From NCBI RefSeq assembly GCF_040373385.1, contig NZ_JBDXXH010000002.1, positions 124,001 to 188,000 of the forward strand: 64,000 bases of DNA. The letters are read 5' to 3'. This DNA comes from Nitratidesulfovibrio sp. GTDB taxonomy: Bacteria > Desulfobacterota > Desulfovibrionia > Desulfovibrionales > Desulfovibrionaceae. Positions 42,579 through 52,344 of the stretch are shown one piece after another. Every line of letters starts with the position of its first letter. Positions within the stretch are counted from its first letter, which is position 1. The notes beneath the pieces are model-generated. The model was not told the origin of the DNA, did not search any database, and saw nothing but the letters and a program-made list of their open reading frames with translations. Made by a program: the position numbers and the translations under genes.

Positions 42579-45011
42579 ATGTCCACGCACCCCTCACAAA
42601 CGCTCAGGGCCGTCGCCCTGCTCAGTCCGCCGTACGCCACGCTGACGTACGCCGTGCCGCCGTGGCTGCCGCCACTGGCGTGGCGGCGGGGTACGCGGGT
42701 GGCGGTGCCGCTGGGCAACGGCGCGGTGCGCGTGGGCGTGCTGCTGGACGACGAGGCGCACGCGGCGGCAAGCGTGGGCGCGCTGCCGGAAGGCGTCGTG
42801 CCCCGGCCCATGCTGTGGCCCCTGGAGCGTGAACCGCTGCTGAGCGCAGGGTATCTGGACATGGTGCGCCAGTTGGCGTTGCGCCAGGCAGTGAACGAGG
42901 GGCAGATACTGGGCAACTTCCTGCCCGTGGGCCTGCGCACCACCCAGGTGCGGTTGCGCTTTTTCGAGGACGGGCGGGCACGCACGCTGAAGTTCCGCGA
43001 CCTTGCGCCTCTGGCGGACAAGGACCCCGCGGCGTTGCACCGGCTGGGCCAGGCCTGGATGGACGGTCGGGGCGAGGTGCTGGACAAGGCCGAGGACGCC
43101 GCCGACGCGGAGCTGTGCGCGGTGACGGCGGACCCGCCGTGGCCGGTGCGGCCTTCTGCCGTGCGTCAGGTGCAGTTGCTGGAATACCTGTGGGACAAGG
43201 GCTCGGCCAGCCGCCGCGCGGTGCTGCGTGACCTTGGCGCGGCATCGGCCACCGCGCTGGAAGGGTTGCTGAAGCGTGGCCTTGTGGCGGTGACCCGGCG
43301 CGACGACGGCGACTGCGCCTGCGACGAGCCTGCCGAGGGCGAAGGCCCGGCCTGCCTGTATGGCCCGGCCGACGCCACCCTGGACGCCCCCTTCGAACTG
43401 AATGCGGCCCAGCGCGCGGCTCTGGACGACTTTCTGGCCGCGCTGGACGGTCCCCGCGCGGAACATCGCCTGTTGTACGGCGTGACCGGCAGCGGCAAGA
43501 CGGCGGTATACCTGGATCTTGCGCGCGAATGCCTGGCGCGGGGGCGTTCGGTGATGTTGCTGGCGCCGGAAGTTGCCCTGGCCTGCAAGTTGCGGCGCGA
43601 TGTGAACGAACGCCTGCCCGGCGCGCCGCTGTTCTTTTTTCACGGCTACCAGGGGCCGACCCAGCGCGAACGCACCTTTCGCACGCTGGCCGCCCGACGC
43701 GAGCCGTGCCTTGTGGTGGGCACCCGCTCGGCCCTGTTCCTGCCCGCGCCCGACCTTGGGGTGGTGGTGCTGGACGAGGAGCACGACACCTCGTTCAAGC
43801 AGGACGAGGGGCTGGCCTATCAGGCCAAGGAAGTGGCCTGGTTCCGGGTGGGGCAGGGCGCCGGGCTGCTGGTGCTGGGATCTGCCACGCCGGACGTGAA
43901 GACCTTTCATGCCATGCACGAGGGGCGCCTGCCCATGGCGGCCCTGCCCGAGCGGGCTGGCGGCGGCACCCTGCCCGACGTGGAACTGGTGGACATCAAG
44001 GACCTTGCCTCCACCGATTCGGTATTGGCCGCCCAGAGCGGTGCGGCCCTGCGCGAAACGGTGGAGCGCGGCGAGCAGGCGGTGATCCTGCTGAACCGGC
44101 GCGGCTACGCCCCGCTGATGTACTGCCTGGACTGCGGCACCGTGGCCCGCTGCCCGCACTGCGATATTGGCCTTACCTACCACAAGGGGCGCGAACGGCT
44201 GGTGTGCCACTACTGCGGCCATTCCGTGCCGTACCCGGCCACCTGCCCCAACTGCAAGTGCATGCATTACCTGCCCATGGGCGAAGGCACGGAAAAGCTG
44301 GAGGAAACCCTGGCTGCGCTGTTGCCTGCCGGGGGCAAGGTGCTGCGCCTTGACCGCGACTCGACCAGAAGGCCGGGGCGGATGGAGGAAATCCTGGGGG
44401 CCTTTGCCCGGCGCGAGGCGCAGGTGCTGGTGGGCACCCAGATGCTGTCCAAGGGACACCATTTTCCGGACGTGACCCTGGCCGTGGTGGCCGATGGCGA
44501 TCTTGGCCTGAACCTGCCGGACTACAGGGCGGCGGAACGTACCTTCCAGTTGCTCGTGCAGTCGGCCGGGCGGGCCGGGCGCGGCGAAAAGCCGGGCCGG
44601 GTGCTCATCCAGACCCGCGACCCTTCCCACTATTGCTGGAATTTCGTGCGCACGGCGGATTACGAGGGCTTCTACGCCCACGAGATTGCCAAGCGCCAGC
44701 AGCGCAGGTACCCTCCGTTCGTGCGGTTGGCGCTGGTGCGCATCAGCTATCCCATGGATTTCACGGGCGGGGCGGAGGAATTGGCCCGTTTTGCCAATGC
44801 GGTGCGCGCCTTGGGGCGCGAGCGCGGCGTGCAGGTGCTGGGGCCAGCCCCTTCGCCGCTGCCGCTGCTGCGTGGCCGCAAGCGCTTTCAGTGCCTGCTG
44901 AAGGCCGACGACTGGCCGAGCATCCGTTCGCTGTTCGGGGCGGCGGGCGCCACGCCGGGCATCGGTCATCTGCGCATTTCGCTGGATCTTGACCCCGTCA
45001 ACATGATGTAG
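42579..45011 (+). CDS. priA: Primosomal protein N' (replication restart helicase)
   Basis: An 810-residue superfamily 2 helicase that recognises abandoned forks and reloads the replisome. An N-terminal DNA-binding region (about 1-290) includes a winged-helix stretch; the helicase core has Walker A GVTGSGKTAVYL, DEEH box VLDEEHDTSFKQDEG, and ATPDVKTFH. The zinc-binding insertion carries eight Cys (CLDCGTVARCPHCD, CHYCGHSVPYPATCPNCKC). VGTQMLSKGHHFPDVTL is a PriA hallmark. The N-terminal 250 residues are more divergent than the core. The 44-bp gap to the start of the upstream terminator leaves no separate promoter recognised. Confidence 0.95.
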   Translation: MSTHPSQTLRAVALLSPPYATLTYAVPPWLPPLAWRRGTRVAVPLGNGAVRVGVLLDDEAHAAASVGALPEGVVPRPMLWPLEREPLLSAGYLDMVRQLALRQAVNEGQILGNFLPVGLRTTQVRLRFFEDGRARTLKFRDLAPLADKDPAALHRLGQAWMDGRGEVLDKAEDAADAELCAVTADPPWPVRPSAVRQVQLLEYLWDKGSASRRAVLRDLGAASATALEGLLKRGLVAVTRRDDGDCACDEPAEGEGPACLYGPADATLDAPFELNAAQRAALDDFLAALDGPRAEHRLLYGVTGSGKTAVYLDLARECLARGRSVMLLAPEVALACKLRRDVNERLPGAPLFFFHGYQGPTQRERTFRTLAARREPCLVVGTRSALFLPAPDLGVVVLDEEHDTSFKQDEGLAYQAKEVAWFRVGQGAGLLVLGSATPDVKTFHAMHEGRLPMAALPERAGGGTLPDVELVDIKDLASTDSVLAAQSGAALRETVERGEQAVILLNRRGYAPLMYCLDCGTVARCPHCDIGLTYHKGRERLVCHYCGHSVPYPATCPNCKCMHYLPMGEGTEKLEETLAALLPAGGKVLRLDRDSTRRPGRMEEILGAFARREAQVLVGTQMLSKGHHFPDVTLAVVADGDLGLNLPDYRAAERTFQLLVQSAGRAGRGEKPGRVLIQTRDPSHYCWNFVRTADYEGFYAHEIAKRQQRRYPPFVRLALVRISYPMDFTGGAEELARFANAVRALGRERGVQVLGPAPSPLPLLRGRKRFQCLLKADDWPSIRSLFGAAGATPGIGHLRISLDLDPVNMM

Positions 45012-45043
45012 CCCGCGCTCCGCGCGGCACCAAGGATACCGCC

Positions 45044-45211
45044 ATGATCATCGTCGTCCGCAAGTGCAGCGACTGTCCCTTCTGCAGCCAGGGCGATCCC
45101 GCCCGCTGCAACCTTTCCACGCCCAGGTATCGCCCGCTGGATATCGCGCTGGACCGCCCCACATGGTGTCCGCTGCGGCGCGAGCAGGCCATCGTGCGCG
45201 AGGCGTCCTAG
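45044..45211 (+). CDS. Small cysteine-containing protein, 55 residues
   Basis: A short frame 32 bp after priA: ATG with AAGGA 8 nt upstream, stop TAG at 45209-45211. It begins MIIVVRKCSDCPFCSQGDP, with Cys8, Cys11, Cys14, Cys22 and Cys42; CxxCxxC followed by two more Cys suggests a metal site, zinc or iron-sulfur. Codon use is like that of neighbouring genes. It is probably translated from the priA transcript. I do not recognise a family and the call rests on the ribosome-binding site, spacing and Cys pattern. Confidence 0.6.
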   Translation: MIIVVRKCSDCPFCSQGDPARCNLSTPRYRPLDIALDRPTWCPLRREQAIVREAS

Positions 45212-45383
45212 CCGTCCGGTGCCGCCCGGGTGCCCCGTTTGCGGACGGATATGCATTCCGGCGTTGCAGGCAGTGCCGCGTCTGGCATATGGTGTATCCG
45301 GCGGCAGGTCATCCCGCGATGGCCGTATATTCCACGTGGGGGCGCACCGGGCGGGGGAAGCATCGGGGCAGTACGGGGTAGCT

Positions 45384-45776
45384 ATGAACAATGCCGACAT
45401 CCTCATCCTTGTGGTGGATGACGAAGAGATGGTGCGCGAAAACCTCGAGGCATACCTTGAGGATGAAGGGTTCCGGGTCGTTACGGCAGGCAGTGGCGAG
45501 GACGCACTGGATCTGCTGGAACGCCACCGACCCGACGTGGGCATCATCGACATGCGCCTGCCGGGAATGAGCGGCAACGATTTCATCATACGCGCCCATC
45601 AGGCGCTGCCCACGTTGCGCTATCTCATCCACACGGGCTCGACCAACTACAAGCTGCCGTCGGAACTCATCACCATCGGCGTGCAACGCGCCGACGTGTA
45701 CATCAAGCCGCTGCAGAACATGGACGACCTGGTGCAGGGCATCTTTCGCCGTCTTTCCGTGCCGGAGCGGGCATGA
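45384..45776 (+). CDS. Single-domain response regulator
   Basis: A 130-residue CheY-like receiver. The acidic pair is in [13 protein letters not shown] (Asp12, Asp13 region), the phospho-acceptor Asp in [13 protein letters not shown], Thr/Ser in HTGST and Lys in [16 protein letters not shown]. There is no output domain, so it would act as a phosphorelay intermediate or by protein contact. Its TGA overlaps the ATG of the hybrid kinase gene (ATGA), making that kinase its likely partner. Confidence 0.9.
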   Translation: MNNADILILVVDDEEMVRENLEAYLEDEGFRVVTAGSGEDALDLLERHRPDVGIIDMRLPGMSGNDFIIRAHQALPTLRYLIHTGSTNYKLPSELITIGVQRADVYIKPLQNMDDLVQGIFRRLSVPERA

Positions 45777-47608
45777 GTCCCGCCAGAAGCTTCCCCTTTC
45801 CGCCCGATCCGCCCGATCCGCCCGATCCGTCTGCCCCGTCGTCTGGCCCGTCGTCTGGCCAGTCCGCCCCGTCTGGCCAGTCCGGCCAGTCTGGCGCCCC
45901 CTCGGTAGTCGTCATCGACGATGACACCATGGTGCGGCGCAGCATTACCGCCTACCTCGAAGATCTTGGCTACAACGTGCACGAAGGCACCGATGGTCGC
46001 ACCGGCCTTGATCTGGTGCGCGCGGTGCAGCCCGATGCCGTGCTGGTGGACTTGCGCATGCCCGGCATCGATGGCCTGGACGTTCTGCGCGAACTGGCGG
46101 TCGAGCGGCCGGACATGCCCACCATAGTGGTGTCCGGTACCGGGGTCATGCAGGACGCCATCGAGGCGGTGCGCCGGGGCGCCTGGGATTTCATCCTCAA
46201 GCCCATCATGGACCTGGAAGTGCTGGGCCACCGGGTGCGGCTGGCCATCGAACAGGGGCGACTGCGCGTCGAGAACCGCCGCTACCACGAGAATCTGGCC
46301 GAAGAGGTGGCCCTGCGTACCCGCGAGCTGGAACAGGCCCGCATGGAGGCGGAATCGGCCAACCGCGCCAAGACCCAGTTCCTCGCCAACATCAGCCATG
46401 AACTGCGCACGCCGCTCAACGGCATCATCGGGCTGACCGAGCTGCTGCTGGCCGCAGGCCCTGCGGGCGAGCAGGAGGAGTGCCTGGGCATGGTGCGCCA
46501 GGCAGGGCTGGATTTGCTGTCCATCGTCAACAATCTGCTGGACATGTCCAGCATAGAGGCCGGGCGCATCGCCCTCAACGAGGCCCCGTTCAACCTGCGC
46601 GAAACCGTGGGCGATCTGATCCGCGTGCTGGACGTGCAGGCCCGCTGGAAGAACCTGACCCTTGCCTGCGACGTGGCGCCCGACGTGCCCGACAGGCTCA
46701 TGGGCGACGCCGCGCGGCTGCGCCAGGTACTGACCAACCTGATCATCAACGGTATCAAGTACACCGAGGTGGGCGGCGTTTCCCTGTCGGTGGAACTGGA
46801 CGGCGGTCAGCTGGTGGTGCCTGGTGACGGGCAGGGCGTGCATCCCGTGCATGCGGGAAGCCCGGTGACACTGCGCGTCACCGTGCAGGACACCGGGGTG
46901 GGCATTGCCCCGGAAAAGTGGGAACGCATCTTCGAGCCGTTCACCCTGGCCGAGAATTTTCTGACCAAGAAGTACGGCGGCGCCGGACTTGGCCTTGCCA
47001 TCTCGCGCGAGATAGCGCGGATGATGGGGGGAGAAATCACGGTGCGCAGCCAGGTGGGGGCGGGCAGCACCTTTGTGCTGACCATGCGCTTTGCCATGGG
47101 CGAATCGGTGGCACCGCGCCCCCGCGACGCCAGCCTGCCGGTGATCCGGGGCGTGAACCGGCGGCTGCGCATCATGGTGGCCGAGGATGACGTGATCAAC
47201 CGCAAGCTGGCGGTCTATTTCTTCGAACGCATGGGGCACGATGTCATTACCGTGTCCAGCGGCATCGAGGTGCTGGCCGGGCTGGAGCGTGAAACCAGCG
47301 ACCTTTTGCTGATGGACATCCAGATGCCCGAGATGGATGGCCTGGAAACCATACGCGCGCTACGCGGGCGCAAGGGCGGCCCGTCGCGGGTGCCGGTCAT
47401 CGCCATGACGGCCCATGCCATGGCCGGAGACCGGGAGCGCTTTCTGGCCGAGGGCATGGACGGCTACGTCTCCAAGCCCGTGGATTTCGGCTGTCTGGTG
47501 GCCGAGATAGAGACCGTGCTGGGCGCGCGGGGGGTGCTTGACGTGGCCCCGGACACTTCGATTGCCGGGCATGTGCACAGGGCAGACTGCCGCGCCGAAT
47601 CGGAATAG
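45773..47608 (+). CDS. Hybrid histidine kinase with N- and C-terminal receivers
   Basis: A 611-residue soluble protein: a Pro/Ser/Gly-rich N-terminus (1-42, encoded by short tandem DNA repeats GATCCGCCC and TCTGGCC), receiver 1 (about 43-160; [13 protein letters not shown], phospho-Asp in VLVDLRMPG), a coiled linker, HisKA with the phospho-His in [16 protein letters not shown], HATPase with [19 protein letters not shown] and [19 protein letters not shown], and receiver 2 (about 465-590; [17 protein letters not shown], phospho-Asp in [12 protein letters not shown], Lys in YVSKPVDF). No transmembrane helix, so it is a cytosolic RR-HK-RR protein coupled to the upstream receiver gene. The signal is unknown. 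Confidence 0.93.
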   Translation: MSPARSFPFPPDPPDPPDPSAPSSGPSSGQSAPSGQSGQSGAPSVVVIDDDTMVRRSITAYLEDLGYNVHEGTDGRTGLDLVRAVQPDAVLVDLRMPGIDGLDVLRELAVERPDMPTIVVSGTGVMQDAIEAVRRGAWDFILKPIMDLEVLGHRVRLAIEQGRLRVENRRYHENLAEEVALRTRELEQARMEAESANRAKTQFLANISHELRTPLNGIIGLTELLLAAGPAGEQEECLGMVRQAGLDLLSIVNNLLDMSSIEAGRIALNEAPFNLRETVGDLIRVLDVQARWKNLTLACDVAPDVPDRLMGDAARLRQVLTNLIINGIKYTEVGGVSLSVELDGGQLVVPGDGQGVHPVHAGSPVTLRVTVQDTGVGIAPEKWERIFEPFTLAENFLTKKYGGAGLGLAISREIARMMGGEITVRSQVGAGSTFVLTMRFAMGESVAPRPRDASLPVIRGVNRRLRIMVAEDDVINRKLAVYFFERMGHDVITVSSGIEVLAGLERETSDLLLMDIQMPEMDGLETIRALRGRKGGPSRVPVIAMTAHAMAGDRERFLAEGMDGYVSKPVDFGCLVAEIETVLGARGVLDVAPDTSIAGHVHRADCRAESE

Positions 47609-48131
47609 CGACAGGACATGGACGCCGCGCGTGGTGCGCGCGGTACGCCGGGGCGCGGGGAGCGGACATGAGGTCTGATTCCCGCGCCCCGGTGCGTTGC
47701 GGGTGGTGGTGGGGGCGAGGCTGCGAAGGTGCGGCAGGCGCCCGGCACGTGCACATCAGCGGGGCAGGGGAGATTGCGTGCCCCAGGTTGGAGCGGGAAT
47801 GGACCGCGTGTGGCCTTTCAGGTGCCGCGAGAGCGCTGGGGTGTTTTGCGCGAGCGTTGCTTTTTCCGTGTTTCCGGGGTGTTTCCGAATGGTTGCAAAT
47901 CGTTGACGAATCGGATAGCTAAATCCGATTGTGCTTAAGGGGTGCCGTGCCCCGGTACGTGCGTTCGGCCACTGGCCGAGAGGGAACGCGCGGGGGAGCG
48001 GCAATCGTCATTCTGCCTGAAAACGTCGGAACGTTCCGTGTGTTCTCCCTTGGACGGTCAGCCGCGCCGGGGGCTCTCTTCGCGCGTGCGCATCGTTCGG
48101 CGGCAGGCATACAAATTTTTAGGGGAGATCC
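47609..48131. other. Intergenic region before the FadL-type gene, with inverted-repeat operator
   Basis: 523 bp with no gene. It contains TTGACG (47903-47908) and, directly after it, a perfect 8-bp inverted repeat AATCGGAT-N6-ATCCGATT (47909-47930), the size and shape of a dimeric repressor site, about 200 bp before the porin start. AGGGGAGA at 48120-48127 is the ribosome-binding site of the porin gene. Nothing else is recognised. Confidence 0.45.
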
Positions 48132-49418
48132 ATGAAGCGACTGAAATCGTTGGCTGTGTCGTGTCTGCTGGTGTGCACCGCCCTGGCGGGCACCGCGCAG
48201 GCAGAGGGCTTTGCCCTGTACGAATGGGGTGCGCGCGGCAACGCCCTTGCCGGCACCATGGTGGCCCGCAAGCCCGATGCATCCGCCGTGGCCTACAACC
48301 CGGCCCTGATGACCCAGCTGGAAGGCACCCATGTGATGGCTGGCGTGAGCGCCATCATCCCCAGCGCCAAGGTGGACGTGAAGTACGGCGGCCAGACCTA
48401 CACCGGCGAAGGTGCCGACAACGTGTGGCTGCCCCCGCATGGCTACCTGACCACCCAGCTCAAGGACAACCTGTGGCTGGGCATGGGCATCTACACCCGC
48501 TTCGGTCTGGGCACCGAGTACGACGACGAACATTGGGCTGGTCGATACAATATCTACAACGCCGAGATACAGACCGTTTCCTACAATCCCAATCTGGCGT
48601 TCAAGATCACCGACAAGCTTTCCGCCGCCGTGGGGGTCGAGTTCATGACCCTGAAGCTGAACATGGACAAGAAGAGCGACCCCACTGGCGTCAATAATCC
48701 CATGACCCCTTCTGCCGCCGAGGTTGATTCGAATCTTGAGGCCGATAGCTACGGCTGGGGTCTCACCGCCGGCCTGCACTACCAGTTCAACGACCAGTGG
48801 GCCGCAGGCGTGAGCTACAAGAGCCAGATCGAGCAGGAAGCCCGGGGCGACAACAACTTCACCATCGGGTCCGCGCTGACCGGCATTCCCGGGGTGGTCG
48901 CTGTCTATCAGGACTGCGACGTGAAGGGCTCTGTGACCCTGCCTGACATGCTGGCCTTCGGCGTGTCCTACTCCCCGATCCCCGAGCTGAGCATCGAAGT
49001 GGGCGCCCTGCTGACCCGCTGGTCGCTGTATGACAACCTGGCCATCTATCACGAGTCGCCCTTTTACGGAGGCGCTGGCGCTCTTGTGAATTCCGAAAAG
49101 GACTGGCGTGATGCATGGCGTTACAGCATCGGTGTCGAGTACGCCGCCACTCCGTGGATGGATCTGCGCGCCGGTTACACCTATGACGAATCGCCGGCCC
49201 GCAGCGGCAAGATCGACTACCTGATCCCCACCGACGACCGCCAGCTGTACAGCGTGGGTACCGGTTTCCATTGGGACAGCTACACCGTGGACCTGTCCTA
49301 CACCTACATCGTCGCATCCGACGCGGAATATGACAACCAGGGCGGCGGCGTCTACGACGGTTCCTCGCGCGATGGCCGCACCCACGTGATCGGCCTTTCG
49401 CTCGGCTACGCGTTCTAG
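48132..49418 (+). CDS. Outer-membrane transport protein of the FadL/OmpP1/TodX family
   Basis: A 428-residue outer-membrane beta-barrel channel for hydrophobic compounds such as long-chain fatty acids. The signal peptide ends AGTAQAEG (cleavage about residue 23); the hatch domain has GFALYEWGARGNALAGTMVA and the NPAL motif (SAVAYNPALM), both typical of FadL. Alternating aromatic strands follow, and the protein ends in Phe (SLGYAF), the outer-membrane assembly signal. Monocistronic with its own promoter region and terminator. Substrate not inferable; a hydrocarbon or fatty-acid role is family knowledge. Confidence 0.93.
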   Translation: MKRLKSLAVSCLLVCTALAGTAQAEGFALYEWGARGNALAGTMVARKPDASAVAYNPALMTQLEGTHVMAGVSAIIPSAKVDVKYGGQTYTGEGADNVWLPPHGYLTTQLKDNLWLGMGIYTRFGLGTEYDDEHWAGRYNIYNAEIQTVSYNPNLAFKITDKLSAAVGVEFMTLKLNMDKKSDPTGVNNPMTPSAAEVDSNLEADSYGWGLTAGLHYQFNDQWAAGVSYKSQIEQEARGDNNFTIGSALTGIPGVVAVYQDCDVKGSVTLPDMLAFGVSYSPIPELSIEVGALLTRWSLYDNLAIYHESPFYGGAGALVNSEKDWRDAWRYSIGVEYAATPWMDLRAGYTYDESPARSGKIDYLIPTDDRQLYSVGTGFHWDSYTVDLSYTYIVASDAEYDNQGGGVYDGSSRDGRTHVIGLSLGYAF

Positions 49419-49440
49419 ACCGCCTTTCTCATGCATGCAC

Positions 49441-49469
49441 GGGGCCGCTCCTTCGGGGGCGGCCCTTTT
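49441..49469 (+). terminator. Terminator of the FadL-type gene
   Basis: GGGGCCGCTCC-TTCG-GGGGCGGCCC stem-loop with TTTT, 22 bp after the stop. The following 49470-49945 holds no gene or repeat that I can support. Confidence 0.85.
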
Positions 49470-49945
49470 GCGTCCGGGCGGCTGGCGCACGAGGAGCATC
49501 GGTACACGCGTGGGTGGAAGCGATGCCGCACCGCTGCCGCCATGATCCGGTTGCGAATCGTGGTGCGGTGGCTGGCTGCACGTGCAGTGGCCCTTTGCCG
49601 AGTCGTGTGCAGGCGGCAGCGATTTCAGCCCCGTGGGCCGCCCCTGCGCGCGATTGCCGATACCCTGCGGACACACGGGCGTGCAAGTGTGGCCCCCATG
49701 CGTTGGGGACTGCCTCCCTGTGCAGGACAATGCCCTGCACAGGGCAGTCCGTGCCAGAGTATCGGCGGCGGTGACGATGTGTTGCGGCAACGGCCATGTG
49801 GTGTGCCGCCCGGCGTTGCGTCAGGGCGCGGCAGACTGGGCAAGACGCACCATCAGGCGATGCGAAGGGGAGGATGGGAAGAACGCGGCATGACCCGCGT
49901 GACGGCGGGCGCACCGCGCCAACGGCATGTCTGCCATACATGCGG

Positions 49946-49977
49946 AAGGGCCCGTGCCGATGCGACACGGGCCCTTT
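49946..49977 (-). terminator. Terminator of the dsr operon
   Basis: A perfect 11-bp stem AAGGGCCCGTG / CACGGGCCCTT with a 9-nt loop, 30 bp beyond the dsrP stop on the minus strand. Only a short T stretch (TT) follows, but the stem is very strong. Confidence 0.75.
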
Positions 49978-50007
49978 GCAGTCAGGCGGGATATTGCGGG
50001 AAGCGGC

Positions 50008-51171
50008 CTAGAAGGTGCCCGCTTCCTTCTTCACGTCGAGGGCGATCTTCCACAGCACGGAAAGCACCATCAGACCGATGGCGTAGACGCCCACGGTGAC
50101 GAGGATTTCCGGGAAGCTGGGAGCGTATTCGGTCACCGTGTCGAAGGGGTTGGGGGTAAAGCCGCCGATCAAGAGGCCCAGCCCCTTGTCGATCCAGCTG
50201 GCGATGACCAGGATGCCCAGCGCCCACGGCAGTACGCGCTCGTTGTCGCGGATCTGCGGGGGAATGAGCAGGCACAGCGCCAGCATGGCCAGCACGGCTG
50301 CCGTCCACATCCAGCCAACCACCCACGAGGCGTGGCCGTCATGGCCCACGAACAGGAAGGTGAGCGGGTGCTGGTGGCCCGGCATGCCGCTGTAGAAGGC
50401 CGTGAACACTTCCAGCAGGAAGAAGAACACGTTGATGGCCATGGCGTAGGTGATGATCTTGGTCAGGGTCTGGATGGCTTCGCGGCCCGGATCGAACCCG
50501 GTCAGGCGGCGCAGCGCGATGACCAGCAGCAGCAGGATGGCCGGACCGGAGGCGAACGCGGAAGACAGGAAGCGGGCAGCCATGATGGCCGTCAGCCAGT
50601 AGTGGCGGCCGGGCAGGCCCGCGTACAGGAAGGCGGTGACGGTGTGGATGGAGAACGCCCACACCACCGACAGGTAGATGAAGAACTTGATCCACTTGGG
50701 CGGGTCAACGTCGTGGCGTTCGGCTTCCAGGGTAACCCAGCCGACCAGCGCGTTGATGACCAGGTATCCCATCAGCACCATCATGTCGTAGAACATGATG
50801 GAGTTCGGCGTGGGGTGCAGGATGACGTTCAGCATGCGCTGCGGCTGCCCCATGTCGGTGACGATGAAGAGCATGCACATCAGCACGGCCGAGATCGCCA
50901 TGAACTCGCCGAGGATGATCATCTTCTTGAATTTCTTGTAGTGATGGAAGTAGGCGGGCAGCACCAGCATGACGGCAGAGGCCGCCACGCCGACGAAGTA
51001 GGTGAACTGCGAGATGTACAGCCCCCACGACACGTCGCGGCTCATGCCGGTGATGGTCAGCCCGTATTTCAGCTGGAAGATGTACGCGAAGACGCCCAGG
51101 CTCGCGATGCCGCCAAGAAACAGCAGCCAGATGTAGAACGCCGGGGAGCCTTTCAGAACCTTCTCGATCAT
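50008..51171 (-). CDS. dsrP: DsrP, integral membrane quinol-interacting subunit (NrfD family)
   Basis: A 387-residue NrfD/PsrC-type membrane protein of the DsrMKJOP complex, which links the quinone pool and periplasmic cytochromes to cytoplasmic sulfite reduction through DsrC. About ten hydrophobic helices are visible (for example AFYIWLLFLGGIASLGVFAY, FFIYLSVVWAFSIHTVTAFLY). It has no cofactor-binding Cys motif, as usual for NrfD proteins, and ends KKEAGTF. It is the last gene of the operon, 11 bp behind dsrO. Confidence 0.96.
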   Translation of the reverse strand: MIEKVLKGSPAFYIWLLFLGGIASLGVFAYIFQLKYGLTITGMSRDVSWGLYISQFTYFVGVAASAVMLVLPAYFHHYKKFKKMIILGEFMAISAVLMCMLFIVTDMGQPQRMLNVILHPTPNSIMFYDMMVLMGYLVINALVGWVTLEAERHDVDPPKWIKFFIYLSVVWAFSIHTVTAFLYAGLPGRHYWLTAIMAARFLSSAFASGPAILLLLVIALRRLTGFDPGREAIQTLTKIITYAMAINVFFFLLEVFTAFYSGMPGHQHPLTFLFVGHDGHASWVVGWMWTAAVLAMLALCLLIPPQIRDNERVLPWALGILVIASWIDKGLGLLIGGFTPNPFDTVTEYAPSFPEILVTVGVYAIGLMVLSVLWKIALDVKKEAGTF

Positions 51172-51182
51172 GGCTTCTCCTC

Positions 51183-51962
51183 CTACACGATGTAGTAGAC
51201 GCCGGGCTGGGTCCCGATGGAGGGCTTGCGGCGAATGCTGAAGTTCTCGGCAAGGGCCTTGCGAACCGGCGAATTCGGGTCGTCGAGGTCGCCGAACAGG
51301 ATGGCCCCGTTCGAGGCTTCGACGCAGGCGGGCAGCAGGCCCACCTCAAGCCGTTCGGAGCAGAAGGTGCACTTTTCCACCACGCCGCGCATGCGGGTGG
51401 GGAAGGCGGGGTTCGTGTCCTTCAGGTAGGGGCGCGGGTCGCCGAAGTTGAAGCTGCGCGCGCCGTACGGACACCCGGCCATGCAGAAGCGGCAGCCGAT
51501 GCAGCGGTGGTAGTCCATCACCACGATGCCGTCGGCGCGCTTGAAGGTGGCCTTGGTGGGGCACACGCGCACGCAGGGCGGGTTCTCGCAGTGGTTGCAC
51601 AGCAGCAGGTAGTCGCGTTCGCGTACGGCGGGGGACAGGTGCTGGCTCATGTCGTCGGTGAACACCCGGTCATACTTGTCGGTCCAGATCCACTTGATTT
51701 CCTGCTTGGTGGGAATCGAGGGGACGTTGTGGATGGAGTGGCACGCCTGGATGATGCGATCGAAGTCCTCGCGCGATTCCAGCTTGCGGGTGTCGATGAC
51801 CATGGCCCAGCGCTTGGCGGCAAGGTGCTTGCCGCCCACCTCGTACTTGGCGCCCGGCATGTCCTTGGCGGCGGCGTCGGCCACGTCCAGCGCGGTCGAG
51901 GTGCCAAGGCCGAAGGCGGCAAGCCCGGCGATCTTCAGGAATTGTCTTCTGGTGGTGCTCAT
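51183..51962 (-). CDS. dsrO: DsrO, periplasmic iron-sulfur protein
   Basis: A 259-residue ferredoxin-like subunit with a Tat signal (STTRRQFLKIAGLAAFGLG) and cleavage near ADAAAKD. Four cluster-binding Cys sets are visible: CNHCENPPCVRVCPTKAT, CIGCRFCMAGCPYGARS, CTFCSERLEVGLLPAC and residues between. It takes electrons between DsrJ and DsrP on the periplasmic side. Its ATG overlaps the dsrJ stop (TAATG), so the two are translationally coupled. Confidence 0.96.
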   Translation of the reverse strand: MSTTRRQFLKIAGLAAFGLGTSTALDVADAAAKDMPGAKYEVGGKHLAAKRWAMVIDTRKLESREDFDRIIQACHSIHNVPSIPTKQEIKWIWTDKYDRVFTDDMSQHLSPAVRERDYLLLCNHCENPPCVRVCPTKATFKRADGIVVMDYHRCIGCRFCMAGCPYGARSFNFGDPRPYLKDTNPAFPTRMRGVVEKCTFCSERLEVGLLPACVEASNGAILFGDLDDPNSPVRKALAENFSIRRKPSIGTQPGVYYIV

Positions 51963-52342
51963 TACTGGTTCCCCCTCGGCGCCACATGGCAATCCCAGCA
52001 GTAGGGGCTCACGCTGTTGGAGTTGTGGCACTTGTCGCAGAAATCGGCCTTGTTGGTGTGACACTTCATGCAGGTGTTCTGCAGGCTGATGTCCCAGACC
52101 TTGCCGTTGGAGGCGACATAGGCGCGCTTGCCTTCGCGCAGGGCCTGGTCGCGCCACACGTCGAGGATGTGCATGTGCTCGGCGCGCATGTATTCGGCCG
52201 GTTCGATGCATTCCTTCTGGCCTGCGGGCAGGGCCAGCTGCGGACGCTCGTACTTGGGCGTCAGCAGGTTGGACCAGAAGGGAAAGGTGAACAGCCCGAC
52301 GAAGATCACGATGCCGGGGATGATGTATTTGCCGTTATACAT
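51962..52342 (-). CDS. dsrJ: DsrJ, periplasmic triheme cytochrome c
   Basis: A 126-residue cytochrome anchored by an uncleaved N-terminal helix (about 7-25). Three CxxCH haem sites: CMKCH (91-95), CDKCH (102-106) and CWDCH (115-119). Cys45 (KECIEP) corresponds to the Cys proposed as distal ligand of the unusual His/Cys haem in Allochromatium DsrJ. It lies 2 bp behind dsrK. Confidence 0.96.
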   Translation of the reverse strand: MYNGKYIIPGIVIFVGLFTFPFWSNLLTPKYERPQLALPAGQKECIEPAEYMRAEHMHILDVWRDQALREGKRAYVASNGKVWDISLQNTCMKCHTNKADFCDKCHNSNSVSPYCWDCHVAPRGNQ

Positions 52343-52344
52343 GG

